Below, in pieces: positions 16,202 to 25,180 of a stretch of DNA of 64,000 nt (positions are counted from its first letter, which is position 1; each line of letters opens with the position of its first letter). Under the pieces are notes generated by a model, which was not told the origin of the DNA, made no database searches, and saw nothing but the letters and a program-made list of their open reading frames with translations. This stretch comes from Bacteroidales bacterium. Its GTDB lineage: Bacteria; Bacteroidota; Bacteroidia; Bacteroidales; Prolixibacteraceae. Made by a program: the position numbers and the translations under genes. The stretch covers positions 1-64,000 of the forward strand of contig JAAYAG010000032.1 of NCBI GenBank assembly GCA_012719495.1. The letters are read 5' to 3'.

Positions 16202-17881
16202 TTACCATCCTGGATTTTGTTGCAGGTTAGGATTGGTACGAACCACTTGTGCAGGATAAGGGAACCATTCGTGTTTTCCTGCTTTAAAACCAACAGTCAT
16301 ACCAGCATTTGGTTCTGAATAAGTTACATAACCTCTGTGTAATGGTTCTTTTTCGCCATTTTCGTTTTTGGTAAAAGCATCCTTAAGTGAAGGAATGTGT
16401 GTTCCGGCATTCTTCACTTTTTCTAATTCGCCCCAACGTTTCATGTCGATCCAGCGTGAACATTCCATCCACATCTCGTAGTTTCTTTCCTTCTTTACAT
16501 TATCCATAGTCAATGCTGAACTTACCGGAGCTCCGGCACGTGTCTGAATAGCCTGGAGATATTGCAAGCCATCAGGGTCGTTTGTTTGAGCACATGCTTC
16601 AGCATACATAAGGAGTATATCGGCATACCTCGAGATAATAAAGTTGTTGTAGCGCCAGTCCTTCCCTTGGAGATCTTCTTTAGATGCAATGTGTTTAATC
16701 TGAAGAAATTCACATTGTCCATAAAGTCCCTGGTCGTTTTTAATCCCGCGTTTAGGGTCTGCTAGTTTCATCTCTTTAGTTGTCATTAAACTATCGTTAG
16801 CCCATTCAACTTCAGTTATGAATTCTTCAAAGGTTATTATTGTAGCTTTACGACGATAGGAATTACCATCATTAGCATAAAATTCTTTAGCAAAGTTTTC
16901 TTCAACAGCGATACCACCCCAGCCAGCTACTCCCTGAGTAACAGGTTTGCTGTACAAACGGTCAGATCTCCAACCCCAAATATTTGCTTCCATCCAGGTT
17001 GAACGAACCATAAAATTGAGATCGGCAGAATAAACAAGATTCAATTCGAACACTTTTTCTTCACAGCCATCCCCTTCGATATGGAACAAGTCGCGCCATT
17101 TTTCGCCAGGAACAAGCTGGTACTTACCCGATTGGATAATAGCTTTAAGAGGAGCTTTTGCAGCAGCATAGTCTCCTGCATAAAGGAGGGCTTTACCCTG
17201 AACCGCCTGAGCGAAGCCTTTGGTTACCTTTACAGAACCATCCTTATCGTTAGGACTAAGACGTTCGGGGATAAAAGCTGCAGCTTCTTCACACTCTTTT
17301 GCACACCAGCGGAGAAGGCCTTCATGTCCACCTTCATAATTTGATGGTCTTGCGTCTCCAGTTAGAACATGGTCAACCAATGGAGGGGCACCCCAGGCCA
17401 TAGCAGCCATCATGTGGCAAAATGCGCGAATTACACGGGCTTCAGAGATGCAACGGTCTTTTACATCACTTTCACCATATTTGAAATTATCAATAACAAG
17501 GTTAGCGTGATAAATAATGAAATACAGACGTTTATATGCGTTTTCAATGACCTGATTGTCAGCGTCGTGCCTGAACTCATTAAGGCAGGCAATGAAGTCA
17601 TTATCCCCATATTTTTCGCCTGCTCCAAGTACGTTATCTGCACAATAGTTGAATAGTACATTGTAAGGAACGTAGATAAATGTCCCATCGACTCCGTGCA
17701 TATTCGAAGCAAAATCCTTGTATGCATTAACAAGAGCCGATTCTGCATCTTCATCGGTTTTATAAAACGTTTCAATACTAGTGACCCCCTTCTGAGGGAT
17801 TTCTAGCCTATCCTCACTACAAGCAGTGAATAGCATCACAGCGCTAAATAGGAAGGGAAAAATATATTTGATTTTTTTCAT
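16202..17881 (-). CDS. SusD/RagB family glycan-binding lipoprotein
   Basis: Surface lipoprotein that caps a SusC channel and binds an incoming glycan. The signal peptide ends in a lipobox (MLFTAC) with C21 as the lipidated residue. SusD hallmarks are the alpha-helical repeat core and the late NFIISRYADILLMYAEACAQTNDP segment followed by ERNYEMWMECSRWIDMKRWGEL, with KHEWFPYPAQVVRTNPNLQQNPGW at the C-terminus, given here in parts because the end of the protein matches the usual SusD finish (family P-x-P and NPGW). It lies 17 bases downstream of the SusC gene. The pair has no enzyme genes attached, so the substrate is unknown. Confidence 0.93.
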   Translation of the reverse strand: MKKIKYIFPFLFSAVMLFTACSEDRLEIPQKGVTSIETFYKTDEDAESALVNAYKDFASNMHGVDGTFIYVPYNVLFNYCADNVLGAGEKYGDNDFIACLNEFRHDADNQVIENAYKRLYFIIYHANLVIDNFKYGESDVKDRCISEARVIRAFCHMMAAMAWGAPPLVDHVLTGDARPSNYEGGHEGLLRWCAKECEEAAAFIPERLSPNDKDGSVKVTKGFAQAVQGKALLYAGDYAAAKAPLKAIIQSGKYQLVPGEKWRDLFHIEGDGCEEKVFELNLVYSADLNFMVRSTWMEANIWGWRSDRLYSKPVTQGVAGWGGIAVEENFAKEFYANDGNSYRRKATIITFEEFITEVEWANDSLMTTKEMKLADPKRGIKNDQGLYGQCEFLQIKHIASKEDLQGKDWRYNNFIISRYADILLMYAEACAQTNDPDGLQYLQAIQTRAGAPVSSALTMDNVKKERNYEMWMECSRWIDMKRWGELEKVKNAGTHIPSLKDAFTKNENGEKEPLHRGYVTYSEPNAGMTVGFKAGKHEWFPYPAQVVRTNPNLQQNPGW

Positions 17882-17898
17882 TTTAATATGGTATTAAA

Positions 17899-20800
17899 TT
17901 AGAATGTAACATTTAAACCGAAGGTTACTTTTTTCGATGTCGGATATGTACCTGCGTCGAAACCAGCACGTTCAGGAGCTGTGCTCACAGTTGCTGTTTC
18001 AGGATCGCATCCGGGATATTTTGAAAATGTGAAATAGTCATCCAGCGATACGTAGCATCTAAGCCTGCTGATAAGCATTTTCTTAGTGATGCTTTCAGGA
18101 ACGGTGTAGCCCAACTGAATTTGTTTGATCTTGAAGTATGCACCGCTAAACATTGATGCATTTGAACCCCAGAAATTCCAATCGCCGGCAACCGCTTTAG
18201 GATCAGGCATCGAAGCATTCTTGTTGGTTGGTGTCCAAGCGTTGTCATAATAGTATTTCAACGAGTTACGCATTGGTGTATCGGCACGGTACAGTACGGT
18301 GAAGATATCGTTGCCGCCAACCCCTGAACCAAAGATATTTAAGTCTAAGCCTTTGTATGCAAGGTTAATAGTAACACCGTAGGTGAAATCAGGGATTGCT
18401 TTTCCAATATAGGTCATGTCTGCATCAGATATCACACCGTCAGGTTCCCCCGTTTTTTCATTAGGAAGATCCTTTATTATTGGCTTACCAGTTTCTTTGT
18501 CAACGCCTTCATACACATAACCTCTGAAAAACCAGATAGGCTGGCCAACCTGGAATGATGTATGAACAGGATTGTTGGTACCATCAACACCACCTTTAGC
18601 TCCGTCTAAACGGGCAATACTTGGATCGAGATAGGTAACTTCATTGTGCAATGTAGAGAAGTTGCCACCGATAGTATAGCTAAAATCACCGATTTTATCT
18701 TTCCACGATGCTTCAAATTCAAAACCTTTGTTCACTACGGAACCGGCATTGATCGTAGCATTGGCAAAACCAACTTCAGGAGTAGGTTTCATATTTACAA
18801 TAAGGTCGTCGGTTACCTTGTTGTAGTATTCAGCAGATAATGAGAGTTTTTCATTCAAAAACCTCATGTCTAACCCAATGTTTAATTGGGTTGAAGTCTC
18901 CCATTTAAGATTTGGGTTAGGTAAGCCTGAAGGGTGAGAACCGTATGATGGAGCTGGATCATCTACTCCATATTGATACCAAGAATCGTTGAAAGCTATG
19001 CTAGAGCTGTATTTGTAGTCGTTGAGTACGTTAATGTTACCGTTTTGTCCCCAAGAAGCACGTAATTTCATGAACGAAATTGCATCACTAGTCACATTAT
19101 CCTTAAAGAATCCTTCATTGCTAACAGTCCATCCAGCCGAAAATGAAGGGAAGTATCCCCAGCGGGCTTTTTTTGACAATTTAGATGAGTCGAAAGCATC
19201 GGCGCGGAAGTTGGCCTGAATGCTGTAACGGTTGTCGTAAGAATAAATAAGACGGCCGAAATAGGCAATTGAAGTAGATAAACCTGGTTTATTCCTAATG
19301 GTCTTTGTTGTTGTTTCGGTACCATCCACTATGTTACTTTTTACATAGTCAAGATATCTGAAATTAGGTTCATAACCATTCAGGATATCGGGACCAGTTA
19401 CAGTGACATCAACATTGTCATTTTTATCTTCCTGATAAGACATACCAGCCATTGCAGTGAAATCATGTTTATCAAGCGTTAAGTTATAGTTCGCAAAATT
19501 TTCCCACTGATAGTATAGGCTGGTGTGTGCTTGTGACTGAAGGTTATAGTCAATTGCTTTCGCCATTGAAGAAGCCCAATAAGGAGTATTGTAGCTGTGC
19601 ATATTCGATTGAGCAATTCTATAACCAAAGCGAGATGTGATTACAAGACCTTTTACAGGCTTCAGGTTTCCATAAATAACCCCACGAAGAGAAAGACCTC
19701 CGTTTTCACGATCGACACGATCTCTCTGAAGTAATGGGTTACCACTGTCGTCGGTTATATACTTGGAAGAAGCATAGTAAAGACCATTTTCAGGATTTTT
19801 AAGAATTATCTTGCCTTGATCGTAACCTTGTTTCATAGAGGGTGCGAATTGGCTGGGATCTGAATAGTATACAGGAGTTAATGGGTCAATAGTCAACACC
19901 GAGTTCATAACCGAACCATACGCTGACATTTGAGAAACCGATTTGGTCGACCATTTTTCAATAGAGTTGTTGCTTCCAATTTGCAACCATTTTTTCACGT
20001 TGTAGTCGCCATTAATTTGAGCAGTTAAGCGTTTATAAACATCCTTATCTCCTTTAACGATACCATCGTTATTATAGTAGCTGATAGCGGTAAGGTAATG
20101 TCCCTGGTCATTTCCGCCCTGAAGAGTGATTGTATGCTGTGAAGCCCAAGATGGGTCAAATACTTCGTCGAACCAATCTGTATCTGTACCGTCGTATCCA
20201 TTGGTTACCAGGTCAGCTTCGATAGTAGTGCCAGACATTTTCTTGTATTCGATAAATTCGGCAGCCCTAAATATTTCAGGAGTTTTGGCAAGTCTCTGAT
20301 TAGAATAACTCATGTCATAAGAGATACTTGAAGTACCTTTGGCACCCGTTTTAGTAGTGATCAAAACAACACCGTTACCTGCAGCGGCACCGTAAATAGC
20401 AGCCGAAGCAGCATCTTTAAGAATTTCAACCGATTCGATCATCGAAGGGTTGAGATATTGAATGTTGTCAACTTTAAGTCCGTCAACGATAAGGAGAGGT
20501 CCAATTTCACCTGAGTTTGAAGAGTAACCACGAACACGGATTTTAGCACCTTCACCCGGAGCACCCGAATTGGTCAAAATCTGAACACCAGAAGCTTTTC
20601 CCTGAAGAGCAGCTGCAGCATCTGTTGTTGCCAAATTCTTAAGAGCGTCAGGTTTAACTGAAGAAACAGCACCGGTTACGTCACTCTTTTTCTGTGTACC
20701 GTAACCAATAACCACAACCTCGCTTAAGTCAGATGCAGTTGTTTTCATAATCACATTGATGTTGCTACGACCGGCAATTTCAATGGTTTGCGTTTCCATA

Positions 20801-21042
20801 CCCACAAATGAAAAGGTGAGAGAGCTCTTCGAGTCTTGAACTTTGATCGAGTAGAGACCATCTGCGTCGGTAATTGTCCCATTTGTGGTGCCCTTTACTA
20901 CTACGGTTACTCCGGGCATGGGAGAACCACTCTCATCTTTAACTGTACCACTCACACTTAGTGATTGGGCAAAGCTTAAAAACGAGAAAAACAACATGGG
21001 TAGCGCGAGTAGTGCCACCTTTAGAAATCGATGTTTTTTCAT
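17899..21042 (-). CDS. SusC/RagA family TonB-dependent receptor
   Basis: Outer-membrane receptor for TonB-powered uptake, 1047 residues. Order of parts: signal peptide (ending FAQ), a carboxypeptidase-regulatory-like domain (VSGTVKDESGSPMPGVTVVVKG, about 28-105), a plug domain (EVVVIGYGTQKKSDVTGAVS; IRVRGYSSN; VEILKDAASAAIYGAAAGNG), then a long beta barrel ending in aromatic KKVTFGLNVTF. It is the first gene of a two-gene operon with SusD. The 837-base upstream region is shared with the divergent MG2/plug protein. No sigma/anti-sigma pair is next to it and no STN domain is visible, so its regulator is not obvious. Confidence 0.95.
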   Translation of the reverse strand: MKKHRFLKVALLALPMLFFSFLSFAQSLSVSGTVKDESGSPMPGVTVVVKGTTNGTITDADGLYSIKVQDSKSSLTFSFVGMETQTIEIAGRSNINVIMKTTASDLSEVVVIGYGTQKKSDVTGAVSSVKPDALKNLATTDAAAALQGKASGVQILTNSGAPGEGAKIRVRGYSSNSGEIGPLLIVDGLKVDNIQYLNPSMIESVEILKDAASAAIYGAAAGNGVVLITTKTGAKGTSSISYDMSYSNQRLAKTPEIFRAAEFIEYKKMSGTTIEADLVTNGYDGTDTDWFDEVFDPSWASQHTITLQGGNDQGHYLTAISYYNNDGIVKGDKDVYKRLTAQINGDYNVKKWLQIGSNNSIEKWSTKSVSQMSAYGSVMNSVLTIDPLTPVYYSDPSQFAPSMKQGYDQGKIILKNPENGLYYASSKYITDDSGNPLLQRDRVDRENGGLSLRGVIYGNLKPVKGLVITSRFGYRIAQSNMHSYNTPYWASSMAKAIDYNLQSQAHTSLYYQWENFANYNLTLDKHDFTAMAGMSYQEDKNDNVDVTVTGPDILNGYEPNFRYLDYVKSNIVDGTETTTKTIRNKPGLSTSIAYFGRLIYSYDNRYSIQANFRADAFDSSKLSKKARWGYFPSFSAGWTVSNEGFFKDNVTSDAISFMKLRASWGQNGNINVLNDYKYSSSIAFNDSWYQYGVDDPAPSYGSHPSGLPNPNLKWETSTQLNIGLDMRFLNEKLSLSAEYYNKVTDDLIVNMKPTPEVGFANATINAGSVVNKGFEFEASWKDKIGDFSYTIGGNFSTLHNEVTYLDPSIARLDGAKGGVDGTNNPVHTSFQVGQPIWFFRGYVYEGVDKETGKPIIKDLPNEKTGEPDGVISDADMTYIGKAIPDFTYGVTINLAYKGLDLNIFGSGVGGNDIFTVLYRADTPMRNSLKYYYDNAWTPTNKNASMPDPKAVAGDWNFWGSNASMFSGAYFKIKQIQLGYTVPESITKKMLISRLRCYVSLDDYFTFSKYPGCDPETATVSTAPERAGFDAGTYPTSKKVTFGLNVTF

Positions 21043-21879
21043 TAATAGATTATTTAGTTATTAGTTTAAAAAAAAATAGTTGACCCTTCACCTTTTATAA
21101 AAAGTGGATAGCTCCATTCTTTAAAAAGTGCAGATGTCAACTAGAAATGGGTTTCTATAAATTTGCATATAGAAATTTTTAATTCTTACAAAATTACCTG
21201 CACCCTACCAGCAAGTGATGCAATCTTGGGTATTTTATTTCTAATTCTGGATAAAATGCCTTTACACTGGCATTTTTCATAATACATCTTATCTTTCTTA
21301 TTATCCAGTAAATTAGTAATTTAAACTCTAAATGAGAGATGTGGAGCGAATATAAGGTTGCTGTATGGAAGATTTTATAAAGTTGAAATAAGTTATGAAA
21401 AGACAAATGTATTTTTTAATGTTTATGTTTATTTACAGTGTATAATTTGTTGTATTATGATTCATTTCCTTCTTCATGATATCTGATTTCAGAAGCTATA
21501 TGTCTGAATTTGTAAATAATTATTTTTAAATTAATGTTATTTTACTACACAACTTCTTTGTGTATCCTAAATGTTATGCACAAGAAAAGCTAAACCTCTA
21601 ATATTACTACAAATGGAACGATTTTTTATCAAAATGCTATTTAGTATAAGGTCTTGGTGTATAATGAAATATTCAACAATGAACATTTTCAGCAAATTCC
21701 TGCATCAGTTCATTCTTTGAGCATTTCCCAAATTCATTTTTTCACCAGTACCACTTTTTATTATATATAACACATTGGATTTATAATTTATTTAATTAAT
21801 GTATTGATTGATAGTTTTTTTTAAACAAAATGATTAGTATTGTAATCAAGCATAATTTAACTGATTTAATTATCGTATC
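21043..21879. other. Long AT-rich divergent intergenic region
   Basis: This 837-base region separates the divergent SusC gene and the MG2/plug gene. It is strongly AT-rich and has no convincing ORF. Reverse-strand matches to the TAnnTTTG element occur at 21189-21196 (TAATTTTG) and 21404-21411 (TACATTTG), but neither has a well-placed -33 element, so the promoters remain undetermined. Confidence 0.45.
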
Positions 21880-24645
21880 ATGCAAATAAAAAATAATCCT
21901 TTACTCCAAATATGCCAAAGCCCCCATGAAAGGTTTAAACGGGATATTGCGATACAGATAGCCTTACTAGTATCAGTCTTTTTCCCTTTTACTATCTATG
22001 CACAACAAGCTCCAGATGCAGGTTCCAATGCACCCTTAGCCGAGAAAATCTACCTACAAACCGACCGACAGGTGTATTCCCCAAACGACACCATCTGGTT
22101 CAAGTGTATTGCAACCAGTGCCTTGACCCACAAACCTACATCTTTGAGCGGGGTACTCTATGTTGAACTGATTGCACCAACCACAAACATCAGCCAAAAG
22201 AAACTCGTTAAACTATCAGAAGGCCTTGGCAGTGGCTACTTTGGCATCGGGACAGGGGCAGCCGAAGGCACCTACCAGCTAAGGGCCTATACCCAGTGGA
22301 ACCTAAATTTTGACACAGATTTTATCTTCACCCAACAGATCAGTGTTTTAAGTACTTCAAAACAAAATGAAATGCCTCCAATTAGCTGGATAACACTGGT
22401 TAAAACGCAGGATGGCAAACAACAATTAAAAGCCTGTTTCAACCCTTTGAGCATCGACAGCCTGCACAACGGGAAGCTGGCCGTTTACTGTACGGTTAAC
22501 AGCCAAACCGATTCCCTTCGCATAGGCAAAGGAAACAACGGCCAATATTGGTTTGTGCAAAACATTGATGACAGTTGCCGTTTTGTGACCCTTAAAATGC
22601 AAACCGACAATATGGCCAATTTCTCCAAAACCGTACTTATAGACAAGGACTACACCGACCTTCAGTTTTTTCCCGAGAGTGGGGAGCTTGTCCATGGCCT
22701 TCCATCGAAGGTGGGTTTTAAGGCGCTTGACGTTAACGGGAAAGGGGTTTTCATCAAGGGCGATGTCGTTGACCAAAACGATTCCCTCATTGCCACTTTT
22801 GAAAGCAATGCGCTGGGTATGGGCAGTTTTGTAATCCCAGTTGCCGATAAGTCAAAAACCTACTATGCGCGGATGGCCTCGAAGCTCGATCAGAATAACA
22901 TACTGCTGTTGCCGCTACCTGGGGTAAACCCGGTGGGCAATACCCTGTCGGTAGAAAAGAGGGGCGACAAACTGCTGCTTATTGCCGCATCGAACTACCT
23001 CGACAATGTTACTTTCAACCTTTTCGTGTCGTGTAGGGGCATGGTTTATTTTAACCAGAAAGTGGCGTTGGAAGATGGTGTTTGGGGCGGCTCTATCCCT
23101 GCCAGCATGCTCCCCGATGGCATTATAGCCTTTACCATGCTCGACAACACCGGGCAGCCTGTTGCCGAAAGGCTTTACTTCAACCAACGGCCCGAAGAAA
23201 GGTTGCATTTGGAACTGGCCACCGAAAAGGGCGAATATGCCAAACGCGAGAAGACCAATTTGAACATAAAAACGACCAGCACGTCTGGTGAACCTGTAGA
23301 CGCCAGTTTATCGGTACTCGTGATCAACAAGGATCAATTGGGCGAATTGCAAAGCAAACGGCAGAATATTTTGTCCTACTTTCTGCTCGGTTCTGAATTG
23401 AAAGGGGAGATCGAAACCCCTGGATTTTACTTTGATGGTGCAAGTACATTGGAAGACCTCGATGCACTGATGCTCACGCAGGGCTGGAGAAAGTACCTGT
23501 ACATAAAACCCTACGAAGAACTGTCCTTTAAACCTGAAAAAGGGCTGACCATAACCGGCGGGGTAACTAACGGGTTGTTTCAAAAGGAGAAGATGTCCAA
23601 ACTGACGATGTTGTCATTTGGGGATGGTTTTCAGGCAATCTCTTCCATGACCGATAGTGCCGGGAGGTTCAGTTTTGTCCTTGACGAGGAATACGGGGAT
23701 AAGATGGAAGTGATCATACAAAGTGCCAATGTTGATGGGGAAAATAAGGACTATATGGTTACGCTTGATCAAAAAAAGACACCCCCAGTAAATTTCGGCC
23801 AAACATCGGCCATCGCCCAATTGGATAGTACCGTGTTTGAATTGGTCAGAAAAGAAGAGGAACGGCGACAAGTTGAAGAGGCATTTCAGGCCACTTCGGG
23901 CACCATAATGATCGGTCAGGTTGATGTTGATGGGTTCAAACGTTCAGCAATGAGCAATCGGATCATAAAGCTTGCAGGTAAACCGGATTTAGTGATGGAC
24001 GGGGAAGTGCTGCAGGAGGAAGAACAAGACTGGTCGTATGGCTTATTTAGTGAGCTTGACTTTGCCTCGGATAGCTTGAATATAGACGTCTATCAAGATG
24101 AAAACTTTGATTATGGAGCAGTTGTAAGGGGCTCAGATGCGACGCTTGTATTGGTTGATGGGGAATATGAACCTTTATTTCAGGATTTGATTGCATTTAT
24201 ACCTATCAGGGAAGTAAGCTCGGTTGATGTCATTAAGTATGCGGATAATTTTGAGCTAATTTGGGCTGAAACTGTAGGTACTCTTCCACCAGTGCAAATA
24301 TCTAGTGGCAGCATAATCAATATCAACACGGTTAGGGGCAAAGGCATTGGGGATGTATTGAATAAATTCAAAGGAATAAACCGGTTTAAGATCCCCGTAT
24401 TCTCGACACCAAAAAAGTATTACACACCCAATTACGAAACCATGAAACCGGAAGAGCTTAATAAACCCGATCTTAGGTTGGTGTTACACTGGCAGCCGCT
24501 ACTGTCAACAGATAGTTTGGGAATAGCCACCACCAGCTTCTACAATGCCGACAATTTGGGCGATATGACTATTGTGGTAGAGGCCATTTCAAAAGACGGG
24601 AGAATAGGATATTCTACGATAGGGTATAAGGTAAAAGGCAAATAA
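21880..24645 (+). CDS. Exported MG2-type and plug-domain protein of unknown function
   Basis: A 921-residue exported protein (signal segment ending near IYAQQ). Residues about 50-155 (EKIYLQTDRQVYSPNDTIWF) match an MG2-type macroglobulin domain, and further beta-sandwich domains follow, for example around 450-500. About residues 740-820 resemble a TonB-receptor plug (TLVLVDGEYEPL...VSSVDVIKYADNFELIW), though no beta barrel follows. Proteins of this layout are frequent in Bacteroidota near TonB receptors and carbohydrate loci; the exact role is not established. It is divergent from susC, so a joint role in outer-membrane uptake is possible. No thioester motif is visible, so it is not a true alpha-2-macroglobulin. 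Confidence 0.75.
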   Translation: MQIKNNPLLQICQSPHERFKRDIAIQIALLVSVFFPFTIYAQQAPDAGSNAPLAEKIYLQTDRQVYSPNDTIWFKCIATSALTHKPTSLSGVLYVELIAPTTNISQKKLVKLSEGLGSGYFGIGTGAAEGTYQLRAYTQWNLNFDTDFIFTQQISVLSTSKQNEMPPISWITLVKTQDGKQQLKACFNPLSIDSLHNGKLAVYCTVNSQTDSLRIGKGNNGQYWFVQNIDDSCRFVTLKMQTDNMANFSKTVLIDKDYTDLQFFPESGELVHGLPSKVGFKALDVNGKGVFIKGDVVDQNDSLIATFESNALGMGSFVIPVADKSKTYYARMASKLDQNNILLLPLPGVNPVGNTLSVEKRGDKLLLIAASNYLDNVTFNLFVSCRGMVYFNQKVALEDGVWGGSIPASMLPDGIIAFTMLDNTGQPVAERLYFNQRPEERLHLELATEKGEYAKREKTNLNIKTTSTSGEPVDASLSVLVINKDQLGELQSKRQNILSYFLLGSELKGEIETPGFYFDGASTLEDLDALMLTQGWRKYLYIKPYEELSFKPEKGLTITGGVTNGLFQKEKMSKLTMLSFGDGFQAISSMTDSAGRFSFVLDEEYGDKMEVIIQSANVDGENKDYMVTLDQKKTPPVNFGQTSAIAQLDSTVFELVRKEEERRQVEEAFQATSGTIMIGQVDVDGFKRSAMSNRIIKLAGKPDLVMDGEVLQEEEQDWSYGLFSELDFASDSLNIDVYQDENFDYGAVVRGSDATLVLVDGEYEPLFQDLIAFIPIREVSSVDVIKYADNFELIWAETVGTLPPVQISSGSIININTVRGKGIGDVLNKFKGINRFKIPVFSTPKKYYTPNYETMKPEELNKPDLRLVLHWQPLLSTDSLGIATTSFYNADNLGDMTIVVEAISKDGRIGYSTIGYKVKGK

Positions 24646-24653
24646 GAAAAGTT

Positions 24654-24773
24654 GGAATAGAGGTTGCAGAAAATGTCGCTTCAGTGCAAATTCGAGTAAA
24701 AGATACTGGCATTGGCATGAATGCTTGGATTCTCAACCTGAAACAGGATCTGCGTTGTAATTGTTGGCACTGA
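24654..24773 (+). pseudogene. Histidine kinase ATPase-domain fragment
   Basis: One frame reads VQIRVKDTGIGMNAW, a clear match to the G1 box (DxGxG) of a histidine-kinase ATPase domain, then runs to a stop at 24771-24773. There is no start or kinase core around it, so it is a remnant. It lies just after the MG2/plug gene. Together with the next fragment it suggests that one or more sensor kinase genes decayed here, next to two intact kinases. Confidence 0.5.
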
Positions 24774-24939
24774 AAATTTATGGTTAGCAATCAATAAGCC
24801 GGCCTTCTTCTGTAGGCTAAAACCATTAGTCCTAAAATGATAGTTTTTGCTAAAAAATTATCGGCAGTTTATTTTAATTGCATAAATTACAGGTATTAAG
24901 TTAACACGAAACAAAAGCAGTGATTAGTTACCTTAATTT

Positions 24940-25101
24940 ATGACTGAACAAAATAAAAACATGGAGGATATTTTTCGCGAGTTAGCCTTGTCGAGACAAG
25001 AAAATCAGTTGTTAAAGCATACCAACATGGAGCTTAAGTTGGCTAATGATACCTTGAGAGAAAGAGGAACGACGTTCTGGGTCTCAATCCCCAAAGGGTA
25101 A
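24940..25101 (+). pseudogene. Short ORF resembling an internally deleted histidine kinase
   Basis: The ATG at 24940 opens a 53-residue frame (MTEQNKNMEDIFRELALS...). The first 43 residues form a coiled coil of the type that precedes kinase catalytic domains (LKHTNMELKLANDTLRERG). The last ten, TTFWVSIPKG, look like the extreme C-terminus of a histidine kinase. All catalytic parts in between are missing, so an in-frame deletion is likely. Whether the short product is still made is unknown. The rest of the 535-base gap holds only the preceding fragment and AT-rich DNA. Confidence 0.5.
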
Positions 25102-25180
25102 CATGCAAAAAAATGATTAACCTACAACCTAACATTCTACCACGAAATACATTAACAGCATCTTAAGAAAACACGGTAAA

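Noticed and set aside
21189-21196. Promoter of the SusC/SusD operon
   Set aside because: TAATTTTG matches the -7 consensus on the minus strand but there is no TTG at a suitable distance.
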